From Balanoglossus misakiensis (lineage: Eukaryota > Hemichordata), in the NCBI GenBank assembly GCA_040954595.2, contig CM082582.2:11222001-11286000 (forward strand): 64,000 bases of DNA, in the 5' to 3' direction. Position numbers and translations under genes: made by a program. Each line of letters opens with the position of its first letter. Position 1 is the stretch's first letter. The notes under the pieces are model-generated. The model was not told the origin of the DNA, did no database searches, and saw only the letters and a program-made list of their open reading frames with translations. Positions 1 to 11,659 of the stretch are shown piece after piece.

Positions 1-130
1 GGACTAATGGCTTTCTTGTCAGTGCTGTAAAAAAAGCAGTTGTCTGGTGAAAGGTCACAAAATGGACATACCTCATAGATAACTGTGTGCACTGAGGGTT
101 AGGGGATCTGTATGCCTGTGTTTTACTTGC

Positions 131-1238
131 CTGTTTCCAGTCCAGAAAAATCGGTTTCCATCCAAGGTGGCACCAAACAAATCCGGGATCATATCAGCGT
201 TGAAACTGGAGAAGGCAGAAAAATAGGAAGATTTGAATCTCAACTATGGAATAACCAAACAGGTACCATGAGTTGAACTTGAAGATATACTTGGGAGAGA
301 TTAGACAAAATTTGATGGACACTTACTCCATTACATGGGGTTGATCATATAGATTTTCTGACACCACTGTTGGCTCGCTCTCTGAAATTCAAAAAGACAA
401 TATATGTACTGACTACACAAGATTGAAAAAATCATGTGACATACTGGTATACATGTATGTGAACTGACACATATAGCCCATGTCAAAATTACCCTTCTTA
501 CCAATAGAGAAACTTGGATCGCCCCAGTATATATAGGCAGATGTCGCGACTGTCAGATCCTTGGCTTTGTTGGTTGGTTTCATGGTGACCAGCAGATCCA
601 TCATGGAATCACCGTTGTAGTCCCCTGGTACAACACTTGTGATGACAGTATCATTACTGCAGTGTAAAGAGAAAAGATACAGATTACCCTGCATGCCTCC
701 TCCTTTCATAATTATCGTGTTATGAAACTGTAACTGGACTCTGCACTTACTTTTTTGTTGAGATGATGACCTTCTCACTTTTCTGCAGCACACTTAGAGT
801 GCTGCCTGGCACAGTTTTACTGGTCTCCACCCATATCCACAGATTGATTTTGTGACCTGGATAAAAACAATTACATAGCAGATGGATCTTTGTGCTCCCA
901 CTTGTTATTAATCACTTTATGTAAAAATGAAATAAGGCTGGGCATCACTATCACACTGTTGCGAGTTTTCGCGTGGGATATGGCCCTGGGATCTATATAT
1001 ACAATTCGTATGCTTGAAAGATGCATGACCTACCCTGTTCAACAATAACAAATATGTCTGGTTTTTTATCGTTGTTGAAATCGCCGTAAGCGGCGACAAC
1101 ACCGTCCGTTGATCCTTGAAAAACTGAACTAGTGATGTCTTTGAATGATGGCGTGGTCCCAGAGAGGATCTGCGTCCCTCTGGTTATTTCAAAGACTGAT
1201 AACCAGAGAAATATTGCAATTTTCACCACATACTCCAT
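131..1238 (-). CDS. ITFG1: ITFG1/TIP (LINKIN), 5' end only, five exons
   Basis: This is the N-terminal part of a single-pass membrane protein with FG-GAP repeats (T-cell immunomodulatory protein, LINKIN), involved in cell adhesion. Exons on the minus strand are 1034-1238, 751-856, 502-656, 327-381 and 131-205; phase is continuous, and the gene runs off the left edge. The start ATG at 1238 opens a hydrophobic signal peptide (MEYVVKIAIFLWLSVF). Three calcium-loop motifs of the integrin alpha type are visible: DFNNDKKPD, DYNGDSMMD and DFNADMIPD. The segment TSVVPGDYNGDSMMDLL closely matches the vertebrate protein. The last donor reads ACAG|GCAAGT, so either a GC-AG intron or a GT donor six bases further on is used; the next exon is outside the window. 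The short exon 327-381 was needed to keep the frame open. Identification is firm. Confidence 0.93.
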
Positions 1239-1523
1239 ATTTCTATTTCACTTCCGGGATTGTTTAGTTGTTTGTCGTGTCTTTTCTCCAGCCTGATCAA
1301 GGTAATCGTAAATCGGTCACGGTAGTACGTCGACCTCTCTATATGTTAAATTGATGTGACCCGCCCTACCTAAACGTATCTGATCTTACAAGCAAGAAAA
1401 ATTAAATTGAACCCCCCAGCCGTGCATACATATATACGATGCCAGAACGTCTTTTCGCAAGAACGTACGCCACTTGGTTTTACGACACTGAGGACAGGCA
1501 CGGTTCTACTTTTTGACGGCTTG
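1239..1523. promoter_or_regulatory. Shared divergent promoter of ITFG1 and PHKB
   Basis: Only 285 bases separate the ITFG1 start codon from the PHKB start codon, and the genes point away from each other. Both 5' UTRs and both promoters must lie here unless untranslated exons exist. No TATA box is evident. Human ITFG1 and PHKB are also head to head, so the arrangement is ancestral. The function is inferred from position. Confidence 0.6.
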
Positions 1524-4500
1524 ATGACAGGCATCGGAGGAACTTTTGGCTTTGAGAGAGTGTGGGATGATAAGATGGAAGAACAAGAGAGAGAAAAACA
1601 CAAGAAAGTGGCGGATAAACTAGATCATTACTACAAGATAGGTTTGTGTAGTTATTCGCAATTGTTTTGAAGCGTTGTTTTGATGTTCATAGTGCTGTAT
1701 TGAAAAATTATCGACGAGCGAGCGATACGAGTACGTACGACTTTACTCGGGGAACGCGAACGTACTGCGTCGTCGTATTTGTTCGACACTGTCATTTCGT
1801 ATCGCAAAATAAACGAAATCTGCCAAATTCTGCCGAAAAAAAAATTATACACCGACACACATCGTTGTTCCTAGCATATCGAGTAATAGTACTTTGGACA
1901 TTTAAACAATTAGTAACCATGGTAACCGTAAATGACCAAAGCAAGCAGCTTTGTAATAGACATGATAGAGACACGTCCGCCAGTGCGATACATATCCGCC
2001 AGTACGATATGTGTATCAAATGAAGAATCTCGCGTTTTGAGAGGCGGGTTAGCGTTTTATGTGTTCACACACTGATCACCAGGGTTGCCCGGTATCACAT
2101 AGCCTGTACAGTTAGAAGATACCGTGCTGTATGTAGGGCTAATCTCCTGCAGTGACCGTTATGTGTTGTGTTACTGTAGTTGACCTTGTCACGGATCGAT
2201 TGCACCCATTTGTTCATATGTCTATTCAGTTAGTGCTTGACACAAATAAGCAGTTTAGCTGCACAGTGATGTTAAATATTAGTTGCTACGAAATGGCTTT
2301 AGATTTGTTGCCTCAAGAGACTTAGAGTGTAGCATGATGATTTTGTTGAAAACACAACACAGCCAAACCTGAGAAATTTCTTGTGTGATCATTGTTATAG
2401 CAGGGGTAGAGTATGGAACCTAAATGGAGAGATTTATACCTTTTTGGCAGGCCCCCATAACCCCTAATAGAAGCTGTGTTCTTATTAAGTATTCATAATT
2501 TCATACTACGTTCAGTGACAGTTCTGTCATTCATACTACCGAAACACTGAAATGGGATACTCAGTTCACACATAATATTTCTGAGTGTTCTGAGTAGGCT
2601 GAAGGGGCTAACCGCTTACATTTATTAAATATTCCTTGTTTACTGCAGTCTCAGTAATGTATGCTGCTGATGTTGACCTGTCAGTGAACTCTTTTCCTGT
2701 TTTCCAGTCTTGATGTGTTTTTATTATGGGCACCATCATTACAAATGGCATCAAATCTCCGCAAAGCATTGAAATGACACATAAATTATGCCTCATTTGC
2801 ATGTAACTGGAACTCGGTCAGGTATGAATTATTCAGTGCTGCAGATCGATGCCTGTTCAATAGATGCCTGTTCAATAGATTCCAAGGCTTGCATCTCCTG
2901 AGCTAACAATTGATTTCTTTCGCTCACTTTGCTTTATTATGTCTAATCGCATCGTAATAGCCATATTTGTCAATCTCCACTGTTTTGTTAAAATATTACC
3001 TCACAATGATGCAAAGATGAGAAAAATTATTCTTTAGGTCTGTGAGAATCATAAGAATGCTGTAAAAGATATAATGGACGTTTTCTTATTCAATTAGTCA
3101 CCATGACGACCGCTGCAAAAAATGCAGACAGCGAGTGTAAAGGAGCACGTAATCTAAGTGGTTGGATGTATAACAGGTCAGGCAGAGGTTATCAAAGTCT
3201 CGTGTAAAATTAGATCACAGCCGGTTAAAAGTCACAGTTGTACGTCATTGCAAATCAGAGGGAATTCAAGAAAGGCCTGATCGGAATTGTAGATAAGAGT
3301 AAAGACAGCCTGCTGTTATGAAAAAAATATCATAAAACATTAAACTCATAAATATGGGATTATGGGAAAGTAGCTAGTGGTAGACAAACGTTTTGGTGTA
3401 TTTTATAGTTACATCTGTATGTAGATTTGAGATATACTTATTTTTCCATTATCTTTTTTACAGTAAAGAATCAGATTCTATGTTACCAAGGATCAGTTAC
3501 TGGATTATTTCCATTGGACACAGATGGCAAAACCAATGATTCTCACGTACGAGAGAGTGTGTACTGTGCAGTGGCAGTCTGGTCATTAGCATTAGCATAC
3601 AGGTAAAATCCCATCATGGTCTAGCTGTCAGGCAGTTAAAAATATGAATAAGATATGTATCATATTCATCAGTGGTTGTGAGCACTTCTATTGTACAGTA
3701 CACGTATGCATTTATGTCGTGATAGCAGCACATGCCATATCCAGAGAGGGTATCGCCCTGATTGATGTATGTGTGTATCTAATCTCATTTCACAGACGTA
3801 TTGACAATGACCTTGGGAGGACATACGAGCTTGAACAGTCGGCTGTGAAATGCATGAGAGGAATTCTGTTCTGTTACATGAGACAAGCAGGAAAGGTTTG
3901 TACCAACTGGAGACCAGATATGCAGATTACATCAGGCATGAATGACCTCAGGAACTCTGCTGTGTTTGAACTTTGATCTTGCCTGTACTGTACTGTAACT
4001 TGTCAGTGTTTTCTTTATGTATTTCTCCAGTGGGTACTATGTCATTGATGATGACTGTTTCATTTCCTTCCAGGTGGAGAAGTTCAAGATCGAACAGTCG
4101 GCCCACAATGCTTTGCACTCCAGATTTCAACTGGACGGTCGGTTCATTCAAGATCCGCATTTTGAGCATCTGCAAATTGATGCAATCGCGTTATATTTAC
4201 TCTACTTGGCTCAGATGATCCAGTCTGGACTTCAGGTATGAATAAAGAAAATCTGCCACTTTTCCACGACTTGCTCAGTCTCTGGGAATATGTAAATTGG
4301 GTTTCTCTTTTCTTGAACTGTAGGTGATTTACACGATGGATGAAGTGAACTTCATTCAGAACCTTGTGTACTACTTAGAACGTGCCTACAGAACACCTGA
4401 CTACGGCATGTGGGAACGGGGCAGCAAATACAACAATGGTACTGTGGAACTTCACGCCAGGTGAGTCCTCATCAGTGGTGCATAGTCGCATAGGACAAGG

Positions 4501-7500
4501 TTGTGGTTGTGGTAAGAATTTAGAAGAGAGGGAATCGGAAATAATCTAATGCTGAACCTTTTGTCACACTGGTATAATAGTGAAACGTTAATGAAGAATA
4601 TTAAATTAAATTAAAGCCTGGTGTCTTGATTTCTCAGCTCAATAGGTATGGCCAAGGCAGCACTGGAGGTCATGAGTGGCTTTAATTTGTTTGGTGAACA
4701 CGGCGCTGCCTGGTCGAAGGTCTATGTGGACATAGATGCTCACAACAGAAACCGAACAACTCTAGAAACCCTGCTGCCCAGAGAAAGTAGTTCCAAGGTA
4801 AGGCACACTTCAGCTTGTCAGAATCTTCTGGCGAATATGCCTGTAATTCTGTGAGTTTTTGAATGAACCATGGTGGTGAAAGGGAGCAAAGAAATATCAA
4901 TACATGAACATTTTTGTGGTATTTTCTGAATGTAGAACACAGACTCTTCCCTGATACCCACCTTGAGTTTCCCAGCATTTGCACTGAATGTGCAGGAACT
5001 GAAAGACAGAACACTGGACAAAGTCATCAGAAAACTAAAAGGGAAGTACGGCTTCAAGAGATGTCTGCGAGATGGCTATGGCACAGTACTGGAGGAGAGA
5101 AACAGAAAACACTACAAACCGGCCGAAATCAAGGTAGGCAGCTGTCAATGTGAAGAGCCCATGTAGGTGCGAACTTTGACCTCATGTGACCTCTTGTACC
5201 GTACTTATATCCTCTCCTGACTCATACCTTGTTTCTTCTGTCACGCAGCTTTTCGACAAGGTGGAATCCGAGTGGCCCCTCTTCTTTGTGTACATGATCA
5301 TTGACGGCGTTGCTAAGGACGACAAGGAGCAAGTGAAAGAGTATCAGGAGCTTCTGAGACCGCTGATGAAATACTCCTCGGAAGGTCCTGTACTACCCAA
5401 GTACTATTACGTTCCGAAGAATCACATCGGTCTGGAGAGAAACAATCCCGGGAGCCAAATCAGAGAACCCAGCGAAGAAATCTATGGCTCCAGATTATTT
5501 CTGTGGGGACAGGCTGTCTATTTCATATCATGTCTGCTAGGTTGGTACATGGAATATTACACCTCAAAAAAATAAATATGCAAAATACATTTTCACTTGT
5601 GCATTACCCAAATAATATACAATCAATTGTGTCCATCTGTGTGAAAGAGTTTGTGGGACATTGCACACATGTGTGCTGTGGCAGGTTTTTGCGTGTCCAG
5701 TCTTACATCCCATTCCGTTGGCCTATCTTCCAGTCGATGAACTGCTGAGTTTTCAAGAACTAGACCCCCTAGGAAGATGGCAGGGATTGGGGCTGGAGAA
5801 GCAGCAGAGAGGACGATACGCCACTTTCCAGGTAAAATTGTTTACCTTACCATACCATACAGTCTACTGTACTGTACACTACACTACACCCTAGGTGCTG
5901 CATGCAAGGTACATCACTGCATTAGCACATTGTCAACTTTCCAAAATCTGCTGTTTTTTACAGAAACCACCGCAAGATCTGTGCATTCAAGTGACACTTG
6001 TAGCAGAGTCCACACGTCTGCAGTCAACCCTGGCCACTTACGGCATCCTCTCTCAAACACCTGCACAGATTGAACCCTATGAAATATGGCCGCCGTCTGA
6101 ACTAGTCAAGGTAGGTGAAATGTTGATGACTTCATATGTTTCTTGAAATTTTAATTTGTGCAGAATGGTTTTGGTTTTCAGTGGCATCGACATGTCTTCT
6201 GCAAAATAACAGTAGTGGTGATATTAATTTGTCTCACTTGGCTCTTTTTGTCAGGCATTTGAAAATCTCGGAGTAAATAAAAAGCTTGGTCTCTCTGGCC
6301 GGCCTCCCAGACCCATCGGAAGTCTTGGCACCAGCAAACTGTACCGTATTCTTGGCAGGACTGTTCTCTGTTATCCGATAGTGTTTGATTTGACTGACTT
6401 CTACATGGCACAGGATATGTCTTTGCTCATCGATGACATCAAGGTGGGTTCAGCTCTTATACTTGTTACACTTTACTTGAGTTTCTGTTCTTTGATTGAG
6501 AACTTCTCTTTGAAGTTTAGTGCACATGGTTAATTTTTGTTTCTCTGTTGGATTGCCAGGCTCACATCGCTTTCATCCGAAATGCATGGACTCTGCATGG
6601 CCGCCCGACATTCTGTGTGATCATCAGAGAAGAGCATATCAGGTGTGTAAAGGTGGTGAAAAGTTTCGCACTCGAGTTCTTGCTATAAAACTGTTGTGGG
6701 ACTGACAGTGCCGGTCATATTTCCATATTGTGATCAGTGGATGATTCACAAGGGCAGAATCAGAGAGATATTCAAAAATTTTATTTTTACCCCATCTTTC
6801 CATGCAGTGGAAGTGGCCAGTCAGAAATGTTGAACTTGCTGGCCAGCTTCAGGAGAGGGTCAGTCAGAGGAATCAAAGTGAAGATGGGGAGGTTGCAGAC
6901 GATGATTGACACGGCCATTGTGGAACATCTGGAGTTCATCGGCATGGACGACATCAGAGGGTGAGTTGGCGTGGGAAGAGTTGTATTTCTAAGCCATGTT
7001 CAGTGCACTAGGTTTCACACATGTACAATACTTTTCTTCTCTCCTGACGTGATTCAAAATGGTTGTCTGGAGTCCAGGGATTTGCAAATAACAAGTAGGG
7101 AATGTGTTATCAATGGTGACATGCTTTATTTATTCATTTTCTGCAGGGCTTCATTGGATCTGTTCAGACGTCTGGAGGAATTGAATGTTGGACATGCACC
7201 TCTGAGAGCCATGCGCTCTGAAAGCATAGCACAGGGCTCGTATGTACCAGAGAAGCAGGAATACAATATACAGGTACCGTGTCATGCAATGTATTGTATC
7301 TGACATCAGGTTTTTTCCTCTGAGGCAGGAGACTTTGATTTCAGTAATTATTTTGTGGTATCCAGACTGCATTTCATAAGTGAAGTTACTACAACTGAAA
7401 TGAGCCAATACGCACATAGAATTTTTGTCAGATTCGAGAATTACTCTTGCCTCATATGATTTCGTCACACACACCTTCATTTCTTTTTTCCCCATCCTCT

Positions 7501-10312
7501 TTTCTCTTCACACCTGCTACGACCTTTCTTTGACCTCCAATTACTATCACCGCTACCTCATCCTTGGTGAGTGTAAAACCTCACTGCATAAGTATGCAAT
7601 CACTGAGTGCCAGCTGTTCCATTTTCTTTCATGCGGTTTGTGCTGTTGTCATTGGATTTTTGTTTCTTACTTCTTTACTCAACAATCACTGTGTTATAAT
7701 CTTGCGAAGCAGGTAGATCATTAATACTCTAACAATTGTCGTCTAGTCACTTTACATCATTTTCACACTTTATTTCAAACTCTGCACTGCCTTGGCATGT
7801 CATTCATTTCAAATGTCGACTAAATGGAAATATATTGTAGCTAGTTTTGTGATTAAAACAACCTAAAATCAGTGAACAAACTGTTTTATCTTGATGTGAC
7901 ACAATGAAAATGTCATCTAAATAATTTTGCCTTTAAGTGCACTTGTGTGAGGGTTGGAGTTAGAGTCAATGTGAAAACTGGGGAGAAAGAATTTCAGCAG
8001 AGATGGAACGTATCCGTCTTGCTGAAAACTGAAATTGTCATTTGCCATGGAATTGTGTATGTTTTGCTGAGTTTTAGACTAAAGTTATGTATGGTTTGTG
8101 CCTTTACTGATTGTGGCATTGATTTTTGCTGTGAATGCATTTTGTAATCAAATTGGTTCACATTTTCCACATTATTTGAGGATTCCTTTCGTGATTTCAG
8201 GAATTCGAGAACAAACCATCATGGGAGATCGTGCAGAAGATCAAACAACATGAGAGTCTGCGATGGCAAAGTATGCTGTTAGCTTTGCTGTTAAGGAGAG
8301 AAGGACCGCATTATCTGACAGATGGAGGTGAGAGAGGATGTTTTACATGGAGAATTGCCTTTGATTTGAATTAGCAGCCATTTTTGACTTTGTGCCGAAA
8401 AGCCGGAACACTGGACACCAAAAGAGTCACTGTTATTGGGCTTCTTACCGAAGCTGGAATAAAGATGGAAACTGTTGAGCCAATTAACAAGCATCTCCTG
8501 GTTTCTTCTCAAAAATTAAAAGATCTCTAATATTTCTGCAGGTACTGTGAAGGATAGGCTTGAGAAGTTGTACTCCAGGGCTGGTCACCTCAAGCAGTGG
8601 TCAACAGTGCGCTTCTGTGCCAGTCTTTTGCACAAAGTTGTGGACAGTCTTGCACCCGGTGTCACCACTATGCTGGTCAAAGGAAAACTGGTAAGATATC
8701 CAACCTTATCATAGAAAACAATGGGTTTGGACTGAACCGTGTTTGTGAAAGGGTAAATAACCAACAACTCTCCCATTTCCCAGGTGACCATAGGAACGTT
8801 CGGCCATGAGGAGGAGATCATATCAACCCCTTTGACCCCCAAGGAGCTGGTGGATATTATGTACTCTAAGTGTTCTCCGTACGACATGAGAGAGTGTGTA
8901 ATGCAACAGGAGTTGATCATTGACCTGGCCAAACTCATGCACACCAGCCCCAGGCTCTTTGATGGAATGCTGAAGATCAGAGTCGGGTATGATGTCATTT
9001 GTATCACTCTTTAGCACATACAAAATATACATTTTCAGATTATACAGGGTTACTGTATGGGTTTTCTTTGCCTTCTCTCAAATTGTGTATTTTTCTTCCA
9101 TTTTCTAATTTTTGACTACAGGTGGATTATTCATGCCATGAAGCAAGAATTGAAGTTTGGAAATCCAGATTCATCGGTAAGCACCAAAGATATAATCCTG
9201 TCACCCCCATGTCCCCAGTATAAGGGTCCGGCTGTGCCATGAAAAGCAATGGGGATGATAAATCCGTCATTTTCTGTCTCTCTCACAGCTTACAGTGCAC
9301 GATCTGTCGCCAACCCAAGTGAAAGACTTACTGGACAGCGTACTGAGTTCCAACACCACCACAAACGATCCGTACTGTGACAGGACCCACCTGCAGAATC
9401 GTCAGATGGACGGAGCTCTGAACAGAAACCCAACGGGATTCTATGATAAAGGTAAGCAGGCGCCCAAGTTGTGTACTTGACTATGATATTTTATGCAACT
9501 TTTATTCCGTATTGGGATCTTTTTAGTAACACAGTGCTTGTTTCTGCCGTGCAGTGTGGGAGATCTTGGAGAGGACGAAAGAAGGCATGGTGATCTCGGG
9601 CTATTACCTTCCTCAACAGCCAACCCTGTCGGACATGACGAAAAACGAACTGAACTTCGCCAAGAAGGTGGAAGATATGCTAGGGAGGATTTCACACCCC
9701 GAGTACAGACAAATCATGGTTGAGGTAAATTTCAAAGACTTCTCACCATTAGACAAGGATATTTGCTTTCCTGAAATATTGATGCAACCACAGTCTTTTT
9801 AGTTATGATTTAACAAAAATCTGTGCATTCATGTTTGGTTTCTGGTGAGACCATTTGATGTCATGCAAATATTACCTCTGTTTTATTGTCTCTTGCTCCT
9901 GTTGTAGTTACTGGTAGTGGTGGCGACTATTCTACAAAGAAATCCAGAATTGGTGTTTCATGAGTGTGTGGACATGGACATAGTAAGTAACCTGTTGTCA
10001 AGTGTTATAGACATATTTTAAATGTAATTCTTTCTTTGACTACTGCATTGCTTTTGTTTACATGAAAAAAAAGAAAACGCAACAACATAATTGTTTTTCT
10101 CGTTACAGTTGCTTCATGAAGCATTTGAAGACTTCCAGGTAGACAGGAGTAGATTCGAACAGCAAGAGAAACAGGACAACATGCAGGATTTCTTCATGGC
10201 GCCACCGTACACAAAGCGTGGCACGGCCAGCTACATGGCTAAAGCTGTCTTTCACAAACTGCTGGAAGGCGACGTGCAGGTGGATTCCTCGGACGCGTGT
10301 GCCGTGATGTGA
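1524..10312 (+). CDS. PHKB: Phosphorylase b kinase regulatory subunit beta, complete, 22 exons
   Basis: This is the non-catalytic beta subunit of the glycogen phosphorylase kinase holoenzyme, about 1,082 residues (human is about 1,093). Exons: 1524-1641, 3464-3602, 3796-3895, 4074-4235, 4324-4460, 4638-4797, 4936-5133, 5249-5540, 5734-5831, 5964-6110, 6255-6443, 6560-6642, 6808-6960, 7147-7273, 8201-8327, 8542-8690, 8784-8986, 9122-9176, 9289-9451, 9555-9724, 9908-9982, 10109-10312. The glucoamylase-like N-terminal domain is clear ([39 protein letters not shown]). [18 protein letters not shown] and [11 protein letters not shown] match PHKB rather than PHKA. The first in-frame ATG is 1524; the N-terminus is shorter than in vertebrates. 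The protein ends in Cys-Ala-Val-Met, a CaaX box, as expected for farnesylated PHK subunits. A vertebrate variable segment is missing at the exon 14/15 junction. Confidence 0.96.
1642..3463 (+). other. Large first intron of PHKB
   Basis: This 1.8 kb intron contains no coding exon that I can support. It has only AT-rich unique sequence and one small direct duplication near 2846-2876 (GATGCCTGTTCAATA twice). An untranslated or tissue-specific exon could be hidden here, but none is evident. Confidence 0.6.
7274..8200 (+). other. PHKB intron 14, no feature seen
   Basis: This 927-base intron sits where vertebrate PHKB has a variable, alternatively spliced region. Joining exons 14 and 15 keeps the frame. 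I see no extra exon with both good splice sites and family similarity. Confidence 0.5.
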
Positions 10313-11300
10313 ATGCAGTCAAGGATGTGTAGAATTGGGCAGCTGTTTTTAAGCTGCATGGCTCGTAAAAAAGAAATCTCGAACAAGGGTGCTATCTTGA
10401 GACAAAACCCCTGACAAACAAAGAAAGTCTTCTGGTGCTTTTTTGTTGCATTAAGAGCTATTCCCCCAGACACATCCCACCTACTAGGTAGGGTTAGATT
10501 CAGGATGACGGTAGATGGAGATAGAGTTGACTGACTACAAGATTTTGTATTTTTCATTGCATCCGTTTATTTATGGACAAGAGTCATCTATGGTGACAAT
10601 ATTGTCTTTTGCATTGTGTGAAAATGATTTTTATAATGTCAATAATCAGTGCTTTTGATCGTGGTGAACTTCTTTTACATATAATAATGTTAAGACAAGT
10701 GCAAGTGACTGGCACCTGAACACATTGTCCTATACACATGTACTGTACGCCTTCTAATTTACGACCACAGAGGGCGCCGTACTTGGGTGCACATGTACAA
10801 GTTGTTTCAACAAACCGAATATTAGTGTGTCAACCACATGCAGAGCAATAATACTAAATTCTCAAAAATTCTGGCTACTGTCTCTTTGTAAATATGCTGT
10901 ACCGGTAAGTTATATTTGTGAGTCTTGCCAAGCAAGCATTACTAGTACTACTCACTATGTAAAATTTGTGAATGTGGAAAAATAAATTTCATGTTTGAAA
11001 CAAAAGTGACACTGACCTGTACTCATGTTATCATTAAAATGATGCATACATTCGTATAGTATTATAACAATTACCAGTAATATACATATACCACAATTGA
11101 AATGTATAATGTGTTCATATGGATGGAAGTGCATAACCTCCACCAAAGATACATTAATTTTTCAAAGATTGAATCACTTGGCAAGTGCACTTTCACTAAC
11201 GAAATGAGCTTGGACGCACAAGCATGTTTGTAAGTGCCACCTGGCCAGTGGACAGAGCAAACCAATCACAAGACGTGCAACACAATTTTCACACCAGGTG
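10313..11300 (+). other. PHKB 3' UTR and convergent spacer
   Basis: The PHKB 3' UTR runs from the stop codon to an AATAAA hexamer at 10981-10986, preceded by AT-rich sequence with no competing canonical hexamer that I saw. Beyond it lies about 300 bases of AT-rich spacer without a recognisable gene. Confidence 0.55.
10981..10986 (+). terminator. Poly(A) signal of PHKB
   Basis: A canonical AATAAA lies about 670 bases after the PHKB stop. It is the best placed signal for that transcript. Confidence 0.5.
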
Positions 11301-11313
11301 TGCCTACTGTGGG

Positions 11314-11449
11314 TTATATAAGATGCATGCATGCCGTCTCTCAACGACAGAGCATTTTGGCAGCAAGCAGCTCAGCACAGCTCAGATGATTTCGATCATG
11401 GATCCTTTGCCAATTTTACACAGGAAGGTTTTGTATCAGAATTTCGCTG
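11314..11449 (+). other. Orphan TATA-box first exon candidate
   Basis: TTATATAAG at 11314-11322 is a good TATA box. Downstream an ATG at 11386 (with a second in-frame ATG at 11398) opens a short reading frame that begins MISIMDPLPILHRKV and ends at a strong donor, GCTG|GTAAGT, after base 11449. The next genes downstream are on the opposite strand, so the partner exons of this candidate are not identified. It could be the first exon of a plus-strand or nested gene, a remnant, or chance. Confidence 0.3.
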
Positions 11450-11540
11450 GTAAGTAGAGTGTTAATTACCCAGTCCAATACGCCATGCCATTGCCATGCA
11501 TGCTAGTGATAACACCACGCTATATCTATTTCAGTTAGCA

Positions 11541-11546
11541 TTTATT
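11541..11546 (-). terminator. Poly(A) signal of cathepsin A copy 1
   Basis: TTTATT on the plus strand reads AATAAA on the minus strand, 114 bases after the stop codon of the first cathepsin gene. Confidence 0.45.
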
Positions 11547-11659
11547 TCGGTCTCGAAAATTCTGCAAGATTGTGAAAAATGTGCCCATTCACACGCAGAC
11601 ATTCAGGAAACTTCATTCTAGGATATAAAAATGTACAAATGTCAATGCATTCTGTTTCA

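Noticed and set aside
129-130. Firm call of a GC-AG intron at the last visible ITFG1 donor
   Set aside because: A GT donor six bases away also keeps an open frame, and the next exon is outside the window, so the choice cannot be made.
1407-1523. Open frame extending PHKB upstream of the ATG at 1524
   Set aside because: It begins with TTG, has no in-frame ATG, and its sequence does not resemble the PHKB N-terminus. It is more likely 5' UTR.
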